Shown: piece after piece, positions 18,441-27,332 of the stretch
How positions within the stretch are numbered: the first letter of the stretch is position 1
How the letters are laid out: each line of letters begins with the position of its first letter
NCBI RefSeq assembly: GCF_023380245.1
Contig: NZ_CP093365.1
Coordinates: 1,426,001 to 1,490,000, forward strand
DNA: 64,000 nucleotides
Origin: Bombilactobacillus thymidiniphilus
Lineage (GTDB): Bacteria > Bacillota > Bacilli > Lactobacillales > Lactobacillaceae
Reading direction: 5' to 3'
Translations under genes and position numbers: made by a program
The notes under the pieces: generated by a model
Told to the model about the DNA's origin: nothing
What the model saw: only the letters and a program-made list of their open reading frames with translations
Database searches by the model: none

Positions 18441-18995
18441 ATGGAAACTATTAAGAATCTGTGGGTTACCGGTTATCGTTCCTATGAGTTGAATATTTTT
18501 CAAAAAGATGATCTTAAAGAAAAAGTTATTGCAGATTATTTGGAACAAACTCTGATAGAGTACTGTGAGCGTGGCTTACAGTGGGTTTTGACTGGTGGAC
18601 AACTGGGAATTGATCAATGGGTTGTTCAAGTCGTTAAACGTCCAACTTTACAAGTTTATCAACTGCAGGTAGCCGTAATTTTGCCGTTTTTGAATATGGC
18701 ACAAAAATGGAATGAAAAAAATCAACAAGTTTTTGAAAAAACTTTACAATTGGCGGATTTTACGACTAATTTGAGTACAACTAATTATACTAGTCCACAA
18801 CAATTTAAGCAGTGGCAAATGTTTATGTTGACACATACTGCGGGGAGCTTATTAGTCTATGATCCTGAATTTCCTGGAAAATGTCAGCATGAGTATCAAG
18901 CGATGCTTAATTATCAACAAAATCATGCTTATCACTTGCAACTATTGACTTTTTATGATTTGCAAGATTTTGCTGATAATCAAACTAAATTTTAA
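18441..18995 (+). CDS. ypsA: YpsA-family protein (DUF1273)
   Basis: A 184-residue SLOG-superfamily protein with the motifs WVTGYRSYEL at the start, LTGGQLGIDQW near residue 50 and LVYDPEFPGKCQHE near 137. YpsA in Bacillus is a small cytoplasmic protein linked to cell division through FtsZ, and it is encoded next to gpsB as here. It is transcribed divergently from recU. The length is normal for the family. The biochemical activity of the family is not established. Confidence 0.9.
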   Translation: METIKNLWVTGYRSYELNIFQKDDLKEKVIADYLEQTLIEYCERGLQWVLTGGQLGIDQWVVQVVKRPTLQVYQLQVAVILPFLNMAQKWNEKNQQVFEKTLQLADFTTNLSTTNYTSPQQFKQWQMFMLTHTAGSLLVYDPEFPGKCQHEYQAMLNYQQNHAYHLQLLTFYDLQDFADNQTKF

Positions 18996-19070
18996 TGACT
19001 GGTGTTTTAATCGTTTAAGCTAAGCAATATTTTGCTATAATTATAGTAGTTGAATAGGAGTGCTATTAAA

Positions 19071-19475
19071 ATGAAAGAAATTAATTTGGATCCAAAACAA
19101 ATAGTTGAAAAACAATTTAAGCCTACTATGCGCGGTTATAATGGCAAGGAAGTTGATACTTTCTTAGACCAAATTATTAAGGATTATGAATCATTTGCTG
19201 ATAATATTTCGGAGTTGAAAGCAGAAAATGAACGTTTAACAGCTGAAATTAAATCGCTAAAAAGTGCACCACGGCAAGTTGAACCAACTCCAGTAGAACA
19301 AGTTACGCCTGCACAGTCTGTTAGTACGCCTGATACCAATGAAAGTTCTCTGCCTGGAACCACTAATTATGACATTTTGAAGCGTCTTTCCAATCTAGAA
19401 AGACATGTTTTTGGTCAAAGTGTAGATAATAATTATACAACTACGCAAAAATCGGTTCCTAATTCTAATGATTAA
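19071..19475 (+). CDS. gpsB: Cell division protein GpsB
   Basis: A 134-residue DivIVA-like protein that links cell-wall synthases to the division site. The N-terminal membrane-binding part has GYNGKEVDTFLDQIIKDYE (about residues 22-40), followed by a short coiled coil and a low-complexity linker to a C-terminal helix (NYDILKRLSNLERHVFG). The open frame reaches 19050, but the ATG at 19071 has TAGGAGTG at good spacing and gives the family N-terminus. A TATAAT near 19034 is a probable -10 box. Confidence 0.94.
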   Translation: MKEINLDPKQIVEKQFKPTMRGYNGKEVDTFLDQIIKDYESFADNISELKAENERLTAEIKSLKSAPRQVEPTPVEQVTPAQSVSTPDTNESSLPGTTNYDILKRLSNLERHVFGQSVDNNYTTTQKSVPNSND

Positions 19476-19527
19476 CTTTAAATACTAATAGTGGTGTTTT
19501 GTTATTTAACGGAGTATAATACAAAAG

Positions 19528-19905
19528 GCAGGTTTTGAGTAATCGCGGTTTGCTGTTGCAAATTGAGGAAAGTCCACGCCGGCATAAGCTGCAATGCTTA
19601 TAGTGATCGTGTTCAGCCCAATAAGCTGGAGCATCTTTTCAGATGACGGCGACTAAAGCGCTAAGGTTCTTTATGGGACTAAGTGTGAGTAGTCATAAAG
19701 TGCCACAGAGACGCATACTTTTGGAAACAAAAGTTTGGAACGGGTAAACCCCGCGAGCAGGAAACCCAAACTTTGGTAGGGGAGTTTCGATAACGAGGAA
19801 TTAAACTCAAATCGAAGACACTTTTGTGTAGATAGATGATTACTGAAGGTTGAACATAGGCCATTCAACTGGAACAAAACGTGGCTTATAGAAATCTGTT
19901 GGGCT
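19528..19905 (+). ncRNA. rnpB: RNase P RNA, type B
   Basis: The RNA subunit that cleaves 5' leaders from tRNA precursors. It contains the conserved core GAGGAAAGTCC near 19565, the CCACAGAGACGC block near 19703, GGAACGGGTAAACCCCGCGA near 19737-19756 and GTGGCTTATAGAAATCTG near the 3' end, in the right order. Helix lengths and sequence match the Bacillus (B) type. A TATAAT at 19515-19520 gives a start near 19527. The position between gpsB and the rlmL-like gene is the same as in Bacillus. Short open frames on either strand here are chance. Confidence 0.97.
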
Positions 19906-19908
19906 AAA

Positions 19909-19935
19909 AAGACGGACATTGGTCCGTCTTTTTTT
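19909..19935 (+). terminator. Intrinsic terminator of rnpB
   Basis: An 8-base stem AGACGGAC/GTCCGTCT with a short loop followed by seven T residues, directly after the RNase P RNA. Confidence 0.93.
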
Positions 19936-19953
19936 AAATTAAGGAGAGTTTTA

Positions 19954-21084
19954 ATGAAATTATTAGCAACAATGGCTAGTGGCTTTGAAGCCGTCACTAA
20001 ACAAGAATTGCATGACTTAAATTATCAGTCATTGAATGTGGAAAATGGGAAGGTTTATTTTGAAGGTGACTTTAATGATGTTGTGAAAACTAATTTATGG
20101 TTGCGTAGTGCTGATCGTATTAAGATTGTTTTAGCTGAATTTAGCGCGGTCACATTTGAGGAATTATTTGAACAGGTCAAGGCAATTGCTTGGGATCAAT
20201 GGTTGCCTTTGGATGCTAGTTTTCCAGTAAAAGGTCGTAGTGTACGTTCACAGTTACATTCTGAACCAGATGTTCAAGCAATTACTAAAAAGGCCATTGT
20301 AGATAAAATGGCAAGTATCTATCATCGACGCGGTCGTTTGCCAGAAACTGGGAATTTATTTCAATTAGAAGTGCGAATTGTCAAAGATCAAGTTGAGATT
20401 ACTTTAGATACTACTGGAGATTCATTGTTTAAGCGTGGTTATCGCGTAGAACATGGTGGGGCACCCTTAAAAGAAAATTTTGCAGCGGCTTTAGTTTTAT
20501 TAACCCCTTGGCGCGCTACAGATCCTTTTCATGATCCAACCACCGGATCTGGCACAATTGCGATTGAAGCAGCTTTAATTGGTCGGCATATTGCACCAGG
20601 TTTGCAGCGCCATTTTGCTTTTGAAAATTTTGATTGGTTTGATCCAACAAGTTTATCGATTGCTCAAGAAGAAGCCCGAGCTAAAATTTTACCAGCTGGT
20701 CAAATGAATATTACGGCTTGTGATATTGATGGCACTATGATAGACGTGGCTAAGATAAACGCCAATAATGCTGGTGTTTTGCACGATATAATTTTTAAGC
20801 AATTAGCAGTCAAAGACAATCATCTTAGTGATCAAAATGGTATTTTAGTTGCCAACCCACCGTACGGTAAACGGATGCAGGATGCACAAAAAGTCCATCA
20901 GCTGTATCGCCAAATGGGGCAATCCTTTGGTAAATTAACAACCTGGAGTAAGTACTATCTTTCCAGTGATTTGGATTTTGCAAAATATTACGGTCAAAAG
21001 CCGACAAAGCGCCGCAAATTATATAATGGTGCCTTGCAAACTGATCTTTTTCAATATTGGGGACACCCAACTTACAAGAAATGA
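19954..21084 (+). CDS. rlmL: 23S rRNA (guanine-N2)-methyltransferase, RlmL/YpsC type
   Basis: A 376-residue RNA methyltransferase. The N-terminal THUMP region (about residues 45-155) is followed by a Rossmann methyltransferase with the SAM motif DPTTGSGTIAIEAA near 193 and the catalytic NPPYGKR near 302, the signature of N2-guanine methylation. It corresponds to Bacillus YpsC by sequence type and by its place after rnpB. AAGGAG precedes the ATG. It converges with corA and overlaps its end by 13 bases. Confidence 0.92.
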   Translation: MKLLATMASGFEAVTKQELHDLNYQSLNVENGKVYFEGDFNDVVKTNLWLRSADRIKIVLAEFSAVTFEELFEQVKAIAWDQWLPLDASFPVKGRSVRSQLHSEPDVQAITKKAIVDKMASIYHRRGRLPETGNLFQLEVRIVKDQVEITLDTTGDSLFKRGYRVEHGGAPLKENFAAALVLLTPWRATDPFHDPTTGSGTIAIEAALIGRHIAPGLQRHFAFENFDWFDPTSLSIAQEEARAKILPAGQMNITACDIDGTMIDVAKINANNAGVLHDIIFKQLAVKDNHLSDQNGILVANPPYGKRMQDAQKVHQLYRQMGQSFGKLTTWSKYYLSSDLDFAKYYGQKPTKRRKLYNGALQTDLFQYWGHPTYKK

Positions 21085-21995
21085 CGGCGAATCATGTCTA
21101 AAATCAAGATGATGCACAAAATTGCAGTAATTCCAATTGAAAAAATCCATGACCATCCTGAATTGGCTAGTGGCAATTTCATGTTCATACCATAAAAGCC
21201 GACAACAATAGTCGGGATAGTTAATATTAAGGAATACACTGTTAAATAACGCATTACATCATTAGTTTCGTTATTTAATATGTTGTTATAAGTTACAGAT
21301 AATTGTTGGGCAATGTCATTAATTAATTGAAAATTTTTCAAGGCTTGATTGGATTCAATTCGAGCGTTTTCTAGGTGACGTCGTGTACGGTTATCCAAGT
21401 TTAGATCATTATCATCACTATCAAAAAAATTGTAAATTTCGTCAACTAAATCGTCATTACCAGAAGTAGAGGTAACTCCAAAAGTAATGTTAGTTTGCAA
21501 TTGTGCCAGCCGCCCAATAGTTTGTGTACGGTGGCTGCGATGCTGAAATCTCATTTCAATTTTTTCTTGTTCGTTGTAATGTTTCTTAACTTCGTCCAAA
21601 AAATTATCTGAAATTGTAGCAATTAAGTCAGCGAAAATTCGAAAAATTAAATTAGTTTTATCCTTGTAAAGAGTTAGAAAATGGTCGATATAGGCCATCA
21701 CGTCTTCACTATAGCTATTGGTAAAGCAAATCAAATCCTGTTCATTAGCCAGTAAAGTTACTGATTGAATACTATTGGCTAATCCTTGAGCAGCACTAGG
21801 TAAGGATAAAACCATCAAATAGCTATGTGTCAAACTGTTATAAGTAACGCGTGGACGCTCAAATTTATCTAAAGCATAATTGATGATTTCGCGGGTAACG
21901 CCATATTCGCTCATTAATTGATCTTGTTCGGTAGGAGTAATATTATTCGCATTAATAATCCGCGTATGAAAGCGAGTTTGATAACTTCTAATCAT
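21072..21995 (-). CDS. corA: CorA-family magnesium/divalent cation transporter
   Basis: A 307-residue channel-type transporter. A large soluble N-terminal domain with a long helix (about residues 140-240) is followed by two C-terminal membrane segments, the first ending in the signature YGMNMKLP (Gly-Met-Asn filter) and the last with basic residues. It imports Mg2+ or other divalent ions as a pentamer. The gene stands alone, converging with the methyltransferase and diverging from the EbsA-like gene, with a perfect palindrome in the shared upstream region. Confidence 0.92.
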   Translation of the reverse strand: MIRSYQTRFHTRIINANNITPTEQDQLMSEYGVTREIINYALDKFERPRVTYNSLTHSYLMVLSLPSAAQGLANSIQSVTLLANEQDLICFTNSYSEDVMAYIDHFLTLYKDKTNLIFRIFADLIATISDNFLDEVKKHYNEQEKIEMRFQHRSHRTQTIGRLAQLQTNITFGVTSTSGNDDLVDEIYNFFDSDDNDLNLDNRTRRHLENARIESNQALKNFQLINDIAQQLSVTYNNILNNETNDVMRYLTVYSLILTIPTIVVGFYGMNMKLPLANSGWSWIFSIGITAILCIILILDMIRRHFL

Positions 21996-22050
21996 TATTT
22001 TTCTCCATTATCGTCTAATTATTTAAGTTTTAATAAACATGATAAAGGCT

Positions 22051-22067
22051 GTGACAAAGTTTGTCAC
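22051..22067. promoter_or_regulatory. Perfect 17-base palindrome, possible operator
   Basis: GTGACAAA-G-TTTGTCAC lies between the divergent corA and EbsA-like genes, ending 10 bases before the -35 box of the latter. Two perfect 8-base half-sites fit a dimeric repressor or activator. I cannot name the regulator. Confidence 0.45.
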
Positions 22068-22077
22068 TTATCCTGAA

Positions 22078-22106
22078 TTGGGATTATTTATGTAATATGG
22101 TAAAAT
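22078..22106 (+). promoter_or_regulatory. Promoter of the EbsA-like gene and fhs
   Basis: A -35 TTGGGA at 22078-22083 and a -10 TAAAAT at 22101-22106 with a 17-base spacer. Transcription should begin near 22113, shortly before the GAGG ribosome site. Confidence 0.65.
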
Positions 22107-22139
22107 AACAGCGTCTAATTTTAGCAAAATGAGGTCAGA

Positions 22140-22523
22140 ATTATCAAAAAAATTCATTATCAATTAGCCAATGCCACCGGCGTAATTATTTGGTGTTGGG
22201 TTTTGTTCTGTTTTTTCATTGCCGGTATTATGCAACTAGAAAGTGAAACAATCAATTATTGGGCAATAGCATTATTTGTGATAGCTATTATCCTAGCCAG
22301 TTATATTTTGTTGAAGTCGACTTTGACAATTGATGCTGAACAAAAAGTCATAGTCCTTCAAGGAATCCTTCCTTTTAGTGAGCAAAAGATAGACTTGCAG
22401 CAAGTGCAAACAATTGATGTTAAGCATTTTTGTTGCAGTATTACATTTAAACATGATAATTATTTAGCTTTACATTTGTTAATTAGTTCAAAAGCAGCAC
22501 GTTTTTTAGCTGATTTAAAATAG
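22140..22523 (+). CDS. EbsA-like small membrane protein, apparent non-AUG start
   Basis: The frame encodes about 127 residues with two membrane segments (about residues 19-33 and 44-60) and a small soluble end resembling a PH-like fold. It looks like the lactobacillar EbsA family, though that match is from memory of its pattern. The reading frame is convincing back to about [10 protein letters not shown], but it holds no ATG, GTG or TTG there. GAGG at 22131-22134 points to ATT at 22140 or ATC at 22143. The only ATG (22130) is in another frame and would join the protein only if the A7 run at 22146-22152 gained one base. The next standard start is the TTG at 22203, inside the first membrane segment. 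Confidence 0.6.
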   Translation: MIKKIHYQLANATGVIIWCWVLFCFFIAGIMQLESETINYWAIALFVIAIILASYILLKSTLTIDAEQKVIVLQGILPFSEQKIDLQQVQTIDVKHFCCSITFKHDNYLALHLLISSKAARFLADLK

Positions 22524-22534
22524 GAGCTGAGGAT

Positions 22535-24199
22535 ATGGGAACAGATATTGCTATTGCACAGTCTAATAAAATGTTGCCTATTACACAAATAGGGCAAAAG
22601 CTAGGTTTATCCGCGGATGATTTAGAACTTTATGGTAACTATAAGGCCAAATTAAGTACTAATGCCTTAGCTAAAAATGCTTCTAAGCCATTAGGTAAAT
22701 TAGTTTTAATTACCGCGATGAATCCAACTCCTGCAGGCGAAGGTAAGTCGACAATTATGATTGGATTAGCAGATGCGCTCCAAAAAATTGGTCAAAAATC
22801 TATGGTTGCCATGCGTGAACCATCTTTAGGACCAGTGATGGGAATTAAAGGTGGCGCTGCTGGCGGTGGTTATGCGCAAGTAGTACCAATGGAAGATATT
22901 AATCTACATTTTACAGGTGATATGCATGCCTTGACGGCTGCTATTAACACTTTGGCAGCTTTGATTGATAGTCATTTGCAACATGGAAATCAACTACAAA
23001 TAGATCCACGTACAATAACTTGGCAGAGGGCTTTGGACGTTAATGATCGAGCGTTACGCAATACGGTGATTGGCATGGGCGGAGCTACTTCTGGAGTAGT
23101 GCGGGAAGAACATTTTCAAATTACCGTAGCTTCAGAAATGATGGCAGTTTTATGTTTAGCAAAAGATCGGTCTGATTTAAAACAACGGATTAGTAACGTT
23201 TTGATTGGATATACTTTTAATAAACAGCCTGTTTTTGTGCGTGATTTAAGAGCTCAAGGAGCTTTGACGCTACTATTGAAGGATGCCATTAAACCTAATT
23301 TAGTGCAAACACTAGAACATACCCCGGTCTTAATTCACGGGGGACCGTTTGCCAATATTGCTCACGGTTGTAATAGTATTATTGCGACTGATGCGGCATT
23401 ACATTTGAGCGATTATGTTTTGACTGAAGCCGGTTTTGGGGCTGATTTAGGAGCAGAGAAGTTTTTAGATATTGTGACACCTAAGCTGGCTAAAAAACCA
23501 GATGCTAGCGTTTTAGTGGCTACTATTCGTTCCTTAAAATACAATGGTGGACAAACTTTAGATCATACCCAAGAAGAAGATTTAACAGCGTTACGGGCTG
23601 GTTTTGCTAACTTGCAACGCCATATCTTGAATTTACAAAAATTTGGTTTGCCAGTTTTAGTAGCTATTAACCAATTTGCCGGCGATACACCTGCGGAAAT
23701 TGACTTGCTACAAAAATTATGTAGTCAATTAGATGTTAAAGCCTATCCAGTCACCGTTTATCAAGATGGCAGTTTGGGTGCTACTGAACTAGCACAGGCG
23801 CTAGTTGATTTGCCTGACACTGCTCAATATCACCGTATGTACAGTGATCAAGAAGATATTTCGACTAAGATTAACAAAGTGGCCCGTGAAATTTATGGTG
23901 CAAAAAGTGTAGCTTTCAGCAAAAAAGCTTTGCGACAAATTAAACAAATTGAGCAACAACAGTGGTCTGATTTGCCCATTTGTATTGCTAAGACACAATA
24001 TTCGTTTAGTGATGATCCAAAATTGTTGGGTGCACCAACTGATTTTGTTTTAAATGTACAAGAGGTTAATGCTAATTTGGGAGCTGGATTTTTAGTTATT
24101 TTGACCAATAACGTATTAACTATGCCTGGTTTACCAAGTCAGCCAGCGGCTTTAAAAATGGATATTGCTGCTGATGATACGATCACGGGATTGTTTTAG
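22535..24199 (+). CDS. fhs: Formate-tetrahydrofolate ligase
   Basis: A 554-residue enzyme that uses ATP to form 10-formyltetrahydrofolate from formate, feeding purine and formyl-Met synthesis. The ATP site TPAGEGKST near residue 65 and the [23 protein letters not shown] block (about residues 92-114) are intact, and the length is normal. The ribosome site GGAGCTGAGG is strong. The gene lies 11 bases after the EbsA-like gene, probably on the same transcript, and leads into lspA. Confidence 0.97.
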   Translation: MGTDIAIAQSNKMLPITQIGQKLGLSADDLELYGNYKAKLSTNALAKNASKPLGKLVLITAMNPTPAGEGKSTIMIGLADALQKIGQKSMVAMREPSLGPVMGIKGGAAGGGYAQVVPMEDINLHFTGDMHALTAAINTLAALIDSHLQHGNQLQIDPRTITWQRALDVNDRALRNTVIGMGGATSGVVREEHFQITVASEMMAVLCLAKDRSDLKQRISNVLIGYTFNKQPVFVRDLRAQGALTLLLKDAIKPNLVQTLEHTPVLIHGGPFANIAHGCNSIIATDAALHLSDYVLTEAGFGADLGAEKFLDIVTPKLAKKPDASVLVATIRSLKYNGGQTLDHTQEEDLTALRAGFANLQRHILNLQKFGLPVLVAINQFAGDTPAEIDLLQKLCSQLDVKAYPVTVYQDGSLGATELAQALVDLPDTAQYHRMYSDQEDISTKINKVAREIYGAKSVAFSKKALRQIKQIEQQQWSDLPICIAKTQYSFSDDPKLLGAPTDFVLNVQEVNANLGAGFLVILTNNVLTMPGLPSQPAALKMDIAADDTITGLF

Positions 24200-24210
24200 G
24201 TGGTAAATAA

Positions 24211-24672
24211 ATGTCATTATATATAGTTTTATTAGTAGCGGGTATTATTATTGATCAGCTTGTTAAATGGTGGACTGTAGCTCAAGTGATGTTAGGACAA
24301 AATATTAGTATAATTCCTAACGTATTAGCAATTGATCATGTTAATAATTATGGTGCAGCTTATAATATTTTGAATAATAAGCGGTGGTTGTTTTATATTA
24401 TTACGATAATTGCAGTAATTATTTTTAGTTATTTGCTGTTAAAAGGCAAGGAACGACGTCCATTGTTTTTAACTAGTATAACTTTGCTGTTGGCAGGTAC
24501 GATTGGGAATGCAATTGATCGAGTATTTCGTGGGCATGTTGTGGACATGATTGCGATTAATTTGTTTAATTTACCTTTTTTGAATTTTGTCTGTAATATT
24601 GCAGATATTTTAATTACAAGTGGCGTAATTTTATTAATTGTTTATCTACTAAAGGATGAACAAAAAAAGTAG
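24211..24672 (+). CDS. lspA: Lipoprotein signal peptidase (signal peptidase II)
   Basis: A 153-residue membrane aspartyl protease with four membrane segments that cleaves the signal peptides of prolipoproteins. The conserved N-terminal DQLVKW, NNYGAAYNIL near residue 49, GNAIDRVF (first catalytic Asp) near 106 and NIADILITSG (second catalytic Asp) near 130 are all visible. AGGTGG precedes the ATG. lspA-rluD-pyrR is the same order as in Bacillus. Confidence 0.95.
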   Translation: MSLYIVLLVAGIIIDQLVKWWTVAQVMLGQNISIIPNVLAIDHVNNYGAAYNILNNKRWLFYIITIIAVIIFSYLLLKGKERRPLFLTSITLLLAGTIGNAIDRVFRGHVVDMIAINLFNLPFLNFVCNIADILITSGVILLIVYLLKDEQKK

Positions 24673-25578
24673 GTGTTTTTTATCGAGTCTTTTTCCTTTG
24701 TTAATCAACAGCCGGGCTTGCGATTGGATAAAGCAATCGTAAAACATGAATCTAATTATCCGCGGGCCCAAATCCAAAAATGGATTAAGAATGGTCAAGT
24801 AAAAGTGGCAGATGCAATAGTTACTAAAACTGGTTTTAATGTAAAAGTTAATGATCTAGTGATCGTTCAACCAACGGCACCACCTGCTTTAAAGGCTTAT
24901 CCACAGGATATTCCTTTGGATGTCGTATATGAAGATCATGATGTTTTAGTAGTTAATAAACCGCAAGGTATGGTTGTGCATCCGGCTGCTGGACATCCGG
25001 ATCAAACACTAGTTAATGCTATTTTGTATCATACTCAAATCCAAAGTAACAATGAATATCGACCGGGTATTGTACATCGCATTGATCAGGATACTTCGGG
25101 ATTATTAATGATTGCTAAAACTGCTTTAGCACAAGAGTCACTTGGTCGACAATTAAAAGATAAAACGAATTTACGGCGTTATGTGGCTATTGTACATCAG
25201 CCTTTTACGGAAAAATCTGGTACAATTGAGGCGCCTATTGGTCGCAATCCACAAAATCGTAAGCAACAAGCTGTTATTGAAAATGGCAGAGCTGCTGTAA
25301 CTCATTTTAAAGTTTTGCATAATTTTGCCGATTATGCTTTAATTGAGTGCCAATTAGAGACTGGACGGACGCATCAAATTCGCGTCCATCTAAAATATAT
25401 TGGTCATCCAGTGGCCGGCGATCCACTTTATGGACCACGTAAGACTTTAGCTGGTAAAGGACAGTTTTTGCACGCGCAGACCTTAGGATTTTATCATCCA
25501 CGGACTAATAAATGGATGGAATTTAGCATTGATCCACCTGCTATTTTTCAACAAAGATTGCAAGAGTTGCAAAGTTAA
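24673..25578 (+). CDS. rluD: RluD-type ribosomal large-subunit pseudouridine synthase
   Basis: A 301-residue pseudouridine synthase with an N-terminal S4 RNA-binding domain (GLRLDKAIVKHES near residue 15), the catalytic motif HRIDQDTSGLLMIAKT near 135 with its aspartate, and the C-terminal TGRTHQIRVHLKYIGHPVAGDPLYG block (about residues 232-256). The frame opens with GTG immediately after the lspA stop. The AAGGATG inside the lspA end is a distant ribosome site, so translation may be coupled. Confidence 0.93.
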   Translation: MFFIESFSFVNQQPGLRLDKAIVKHESNYPRAQIQKWIKNGQVKVADAIVTKTGFNVKVNDLVIVQPTAPPALKAYPQDIPLDVVYEDHDVLVVNKPQGMVVHPAAGHPDQTLVNAILYHTQIQSNNEYRPGIVHRIDQDTSGLLMIAKTALAQESLGRQLKDKTNLRRYVAIVHQPFTEKSGTIEAPIGRNPQNRKQQAVIENGRAAVTHFKVLHNFADYALIECQLETGRTHQIRVHLKYIGHPVAGDPLYGPRKTLAGKGQFLHAQTLGFYHPRTNKWMEFSIDPPAIFQQRLQELQS

Positions 25579-25583
25579 GTAGA

Positions 25584-25612
25584 TTGACAATTGGGTAATA
25601 AATATCTAATCT
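25584..25612 (+). promoter_or_regulatory. Promoter of the pyrR operon
   Basis: A perfect -35 TTGACA at 25584-25589 and a -10 TAATCT at 25607-25612 with a 17-base spacer, 6 bases after the rluD stop codon. Confidence 0.75.
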
Positions 25613-25619
25613 TAGACTA

Positions 25620-25702
25620 TAAACCTTTAAACTGGTTCTGTGAAACTGACAAGGTCGATTGTCGTACATTGTTGCATTCACTGAAGACTAGTGAATGCTT
25701 TT
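25620..25702 (+). promoter_or_regulatory. PyrR-dependent transcription attenuator
   Basis: The leader contains CCTTTAAACTGGTTCTG then GAAACTGACAAGG, matching the layout of the PyrR-binding anti-antiterminator of firmicute pyr operons, though the core differs from the usual CCAGAGAGGCT. It is followed by a terminator with a perfect 9-base stem (GCATTCACT with AGTGAATGC, 25674-25698) and a T run. High UMP or UTP would let PyrR bind and favour termination before pyrR. The binding-site call is by pattern only. Confidence 0.7.
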
Positions 25703-25725
25703 TTATTTAACTGGAGGAGTACAGG

Positions 25726-26253
25726 ATGTGTAAGGAAATTGTTGACGGTAAAACCATGAAACGAACTCTGACACGGATTACTTATGAAATAATTGAAAAA
25801 AATAAGGGTAAGCAAGATTTGATTTTAGTTGGTATAAGAACGCGTGGCGCTTATTTGGCTCAGAGAATCCAAACTCGCTTGCGTCAATTAGAAGATTACG
25901 AGGTACCAGCTTTTTCACTAGATGTAACTAACTTTCGGGATGATGTGCAAGAAAAAAATGGGCAGCAATTAGAATTTACTGCGGATGATATTAATAATAA
26001 AAACGTTGTCTTAGTGGATGATGTTTTATATACAGGCAGAACTATTCGTGCTGCTTTAGATGCAATTATGAGTATTGGTCGTCCAGAAAAAATTTCGCTG
26101 GCTGTTTTAGTCGATCGTGGACATCGTGAATTGCCAATTCGTGCCGATTATGTGGGAAAAAATATTCCAACATCACATCAAGAGGTCATTAAGGTAGCAG
26201 TAGCAGAAGTAGATGATGGGGATAGCATCAGCATAGTTAATAGTGAGGTCTAA
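25726..26253 (+). CDS. pyrR: PyrR, pyr operon attenuation regulator / uracil phosphoribosyltransferase
   Basis: A 175-residue type I phosphoribosyltransferase with the PRPP-binding motif [18 protein letters not shown] near residue 95 and the hood segment [13 protein letters not shown] near 36. It binds pyr leader RNA in response to uridine nucleotides and can also make UMP from uracil. GGAGG lies at good spacing. Its stop overlaps carA by one base (TAATG). The attenuator just upstream indicates autoregulation. Confidence 0.95.
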   Translation: MCKEIVDGKTMKRTLTRITYEIIEKNKGKQDLILVGIRTRGAYLAQRIQTRLRQLEDYEVPAFSLDVTNFRDDVQEKNGQQLEFTADDINNKNVVLVDDVLYTGRTIRAALDAIMSIGRPEKISLAVLVDRGHRELPIRADYVGKNIPTSHQEVIKVAVAEVDDGDSISIVNSEV

Positions 26254-27332
26254 TGACAAGATATTTAATTTTAGAAGATGGCACAGTCTTTAAGGGCGAT
26301 GCTGTCGGAGCAGCAACTACTTCAACTGGGGAGTTAGTAATTACCAACAATATAGGTGGCTTTGAGCATGTCATTACGGATCAAACCTATAATGATCAAA
26401 TTATTGTGTTTATGAGTCCTATGATCAGTAATCAAAGTTTAAATCGTGACGATTATGAGTCCATCACACCAAGTTGTAAGGGGGCTATTTTTAATAGCGT
26501 ACCTTATCAACAAATAACATCCACTGCTAGTAACTCAATTGACACTTTTTTGAGAAAACGTCGAATACCTGGGATTACTAATGTTAATGTGCAACGTTTA
26601 GCCAGACATATTAAAGAATATGGCGCAATGAAAGCTAGTATTATGGATACGGATGACGAACATGCTATTGATCAAATTCGTGCCTTAGTTATTCCACGTG
26701 ATCGCGTTAAAACTGTATCCACCAAACAACCTTATCCTAATCCAAATGTTGGTTTCAAAATTGTGGTCATTGATTTAGGATTGAAATTTTCGATTTTACG
26801 TCAGTTATCCATTCGTAAATGTGACTCTATCATTTTGCCATATAACACTACAGCTGAAGATATTTTAGAATTAGCTCCTGATGCTGTACTTTATACTAGC
26901 GGTCCGGGAAGTCCTTTGGAAATTAGTGATACCATCGAAACTTGTCGACAGATTGAAGGTAAGGTTCCAATTATGGGGATCGGTTTGGGGCATTTGGTAG
27001 TTTCTTTAGCTAATGGGGCGCAAGTTAGTCAATTAAGCGTGGGACATCATGGTTCTAACATACCAACTTTAGAAATTGCCACTGAAAATATTGAATTTTC
27101 CAATCATAATCATAATTATACGGTAGAACTGACAAAACAAGCGCGGACTAATTTTTTTATTACCTACCGTTGCGTAGTTGATAATTCGATTGAAGGCCTG
27201 CGTCATCGTTTTGATCCAACAATGACTGTACAGTTTCAACCAGAATCAGCACCTGGTACACATGATGCATTGTATATTTTTGATGAATTTATTGAAATGA
27301 TCAATTCATTTTGGCAAGGTAAACAACTATGA
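26253..27332 (+). CDS. carA: Carbamoyl-phosphate synthase small subunit homologue with inactive glutaminase site
   Basis: A 359-residue CarA homologue of normal length. The N-terminal small-subunit domain and the class I amidotransferase domain (SGPGSP near residue 215) are both recognisable. The nucleophile elbow, normally GICLGHQ, reads GIGLGHL, so the catalytic Cys is Gly244. The HPEA motif reads QPES, so the catalytic His is Gln329, while Glu331 remains. It therefore should not hydrolyse glutamine. Many normally invariant residues of the N-domain also differ. The frame is intact, has good translational coupling on both sides, and sits under PyrR control. Confidence 0.88.
   Translation: MTRYLILEDGTVFKGDAVGAATTSTGELVITNNIGGFEHVITDQTYNDQIIVFMSPMISNQSLNRDDYESITPSCKGAIFNSVPYQQITSTASNSIDTFLRKRRIPGITNVNVQRLARHIKEYGAMKASIMDTDDEHAIDQIRALVIPRDRVKTVSTKQPYPNPNVGFKIVVIDLGLKFSILRQLSIRKCDSIILPYNTTAEDILELAPDAVLYTSGPGSPLEISDTIETCRQIEGKVPIMGIGLGHLVVSLANGAQVSQLSVGHHGSNIPTLEIATENIEFSNHNHNYTVELTKQARTNFFITYRCVVDNSIEGLRHRFDPTMTVQFQPESAPGTHDALYIFDEFIEMINSFWQGKQL

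Noticed and set aside
19671-19997. Minus-strand open frames across rnpB
   Set aside because: The sequence is structured RNase P RNA; the frames cross the terminator and have no start signals.
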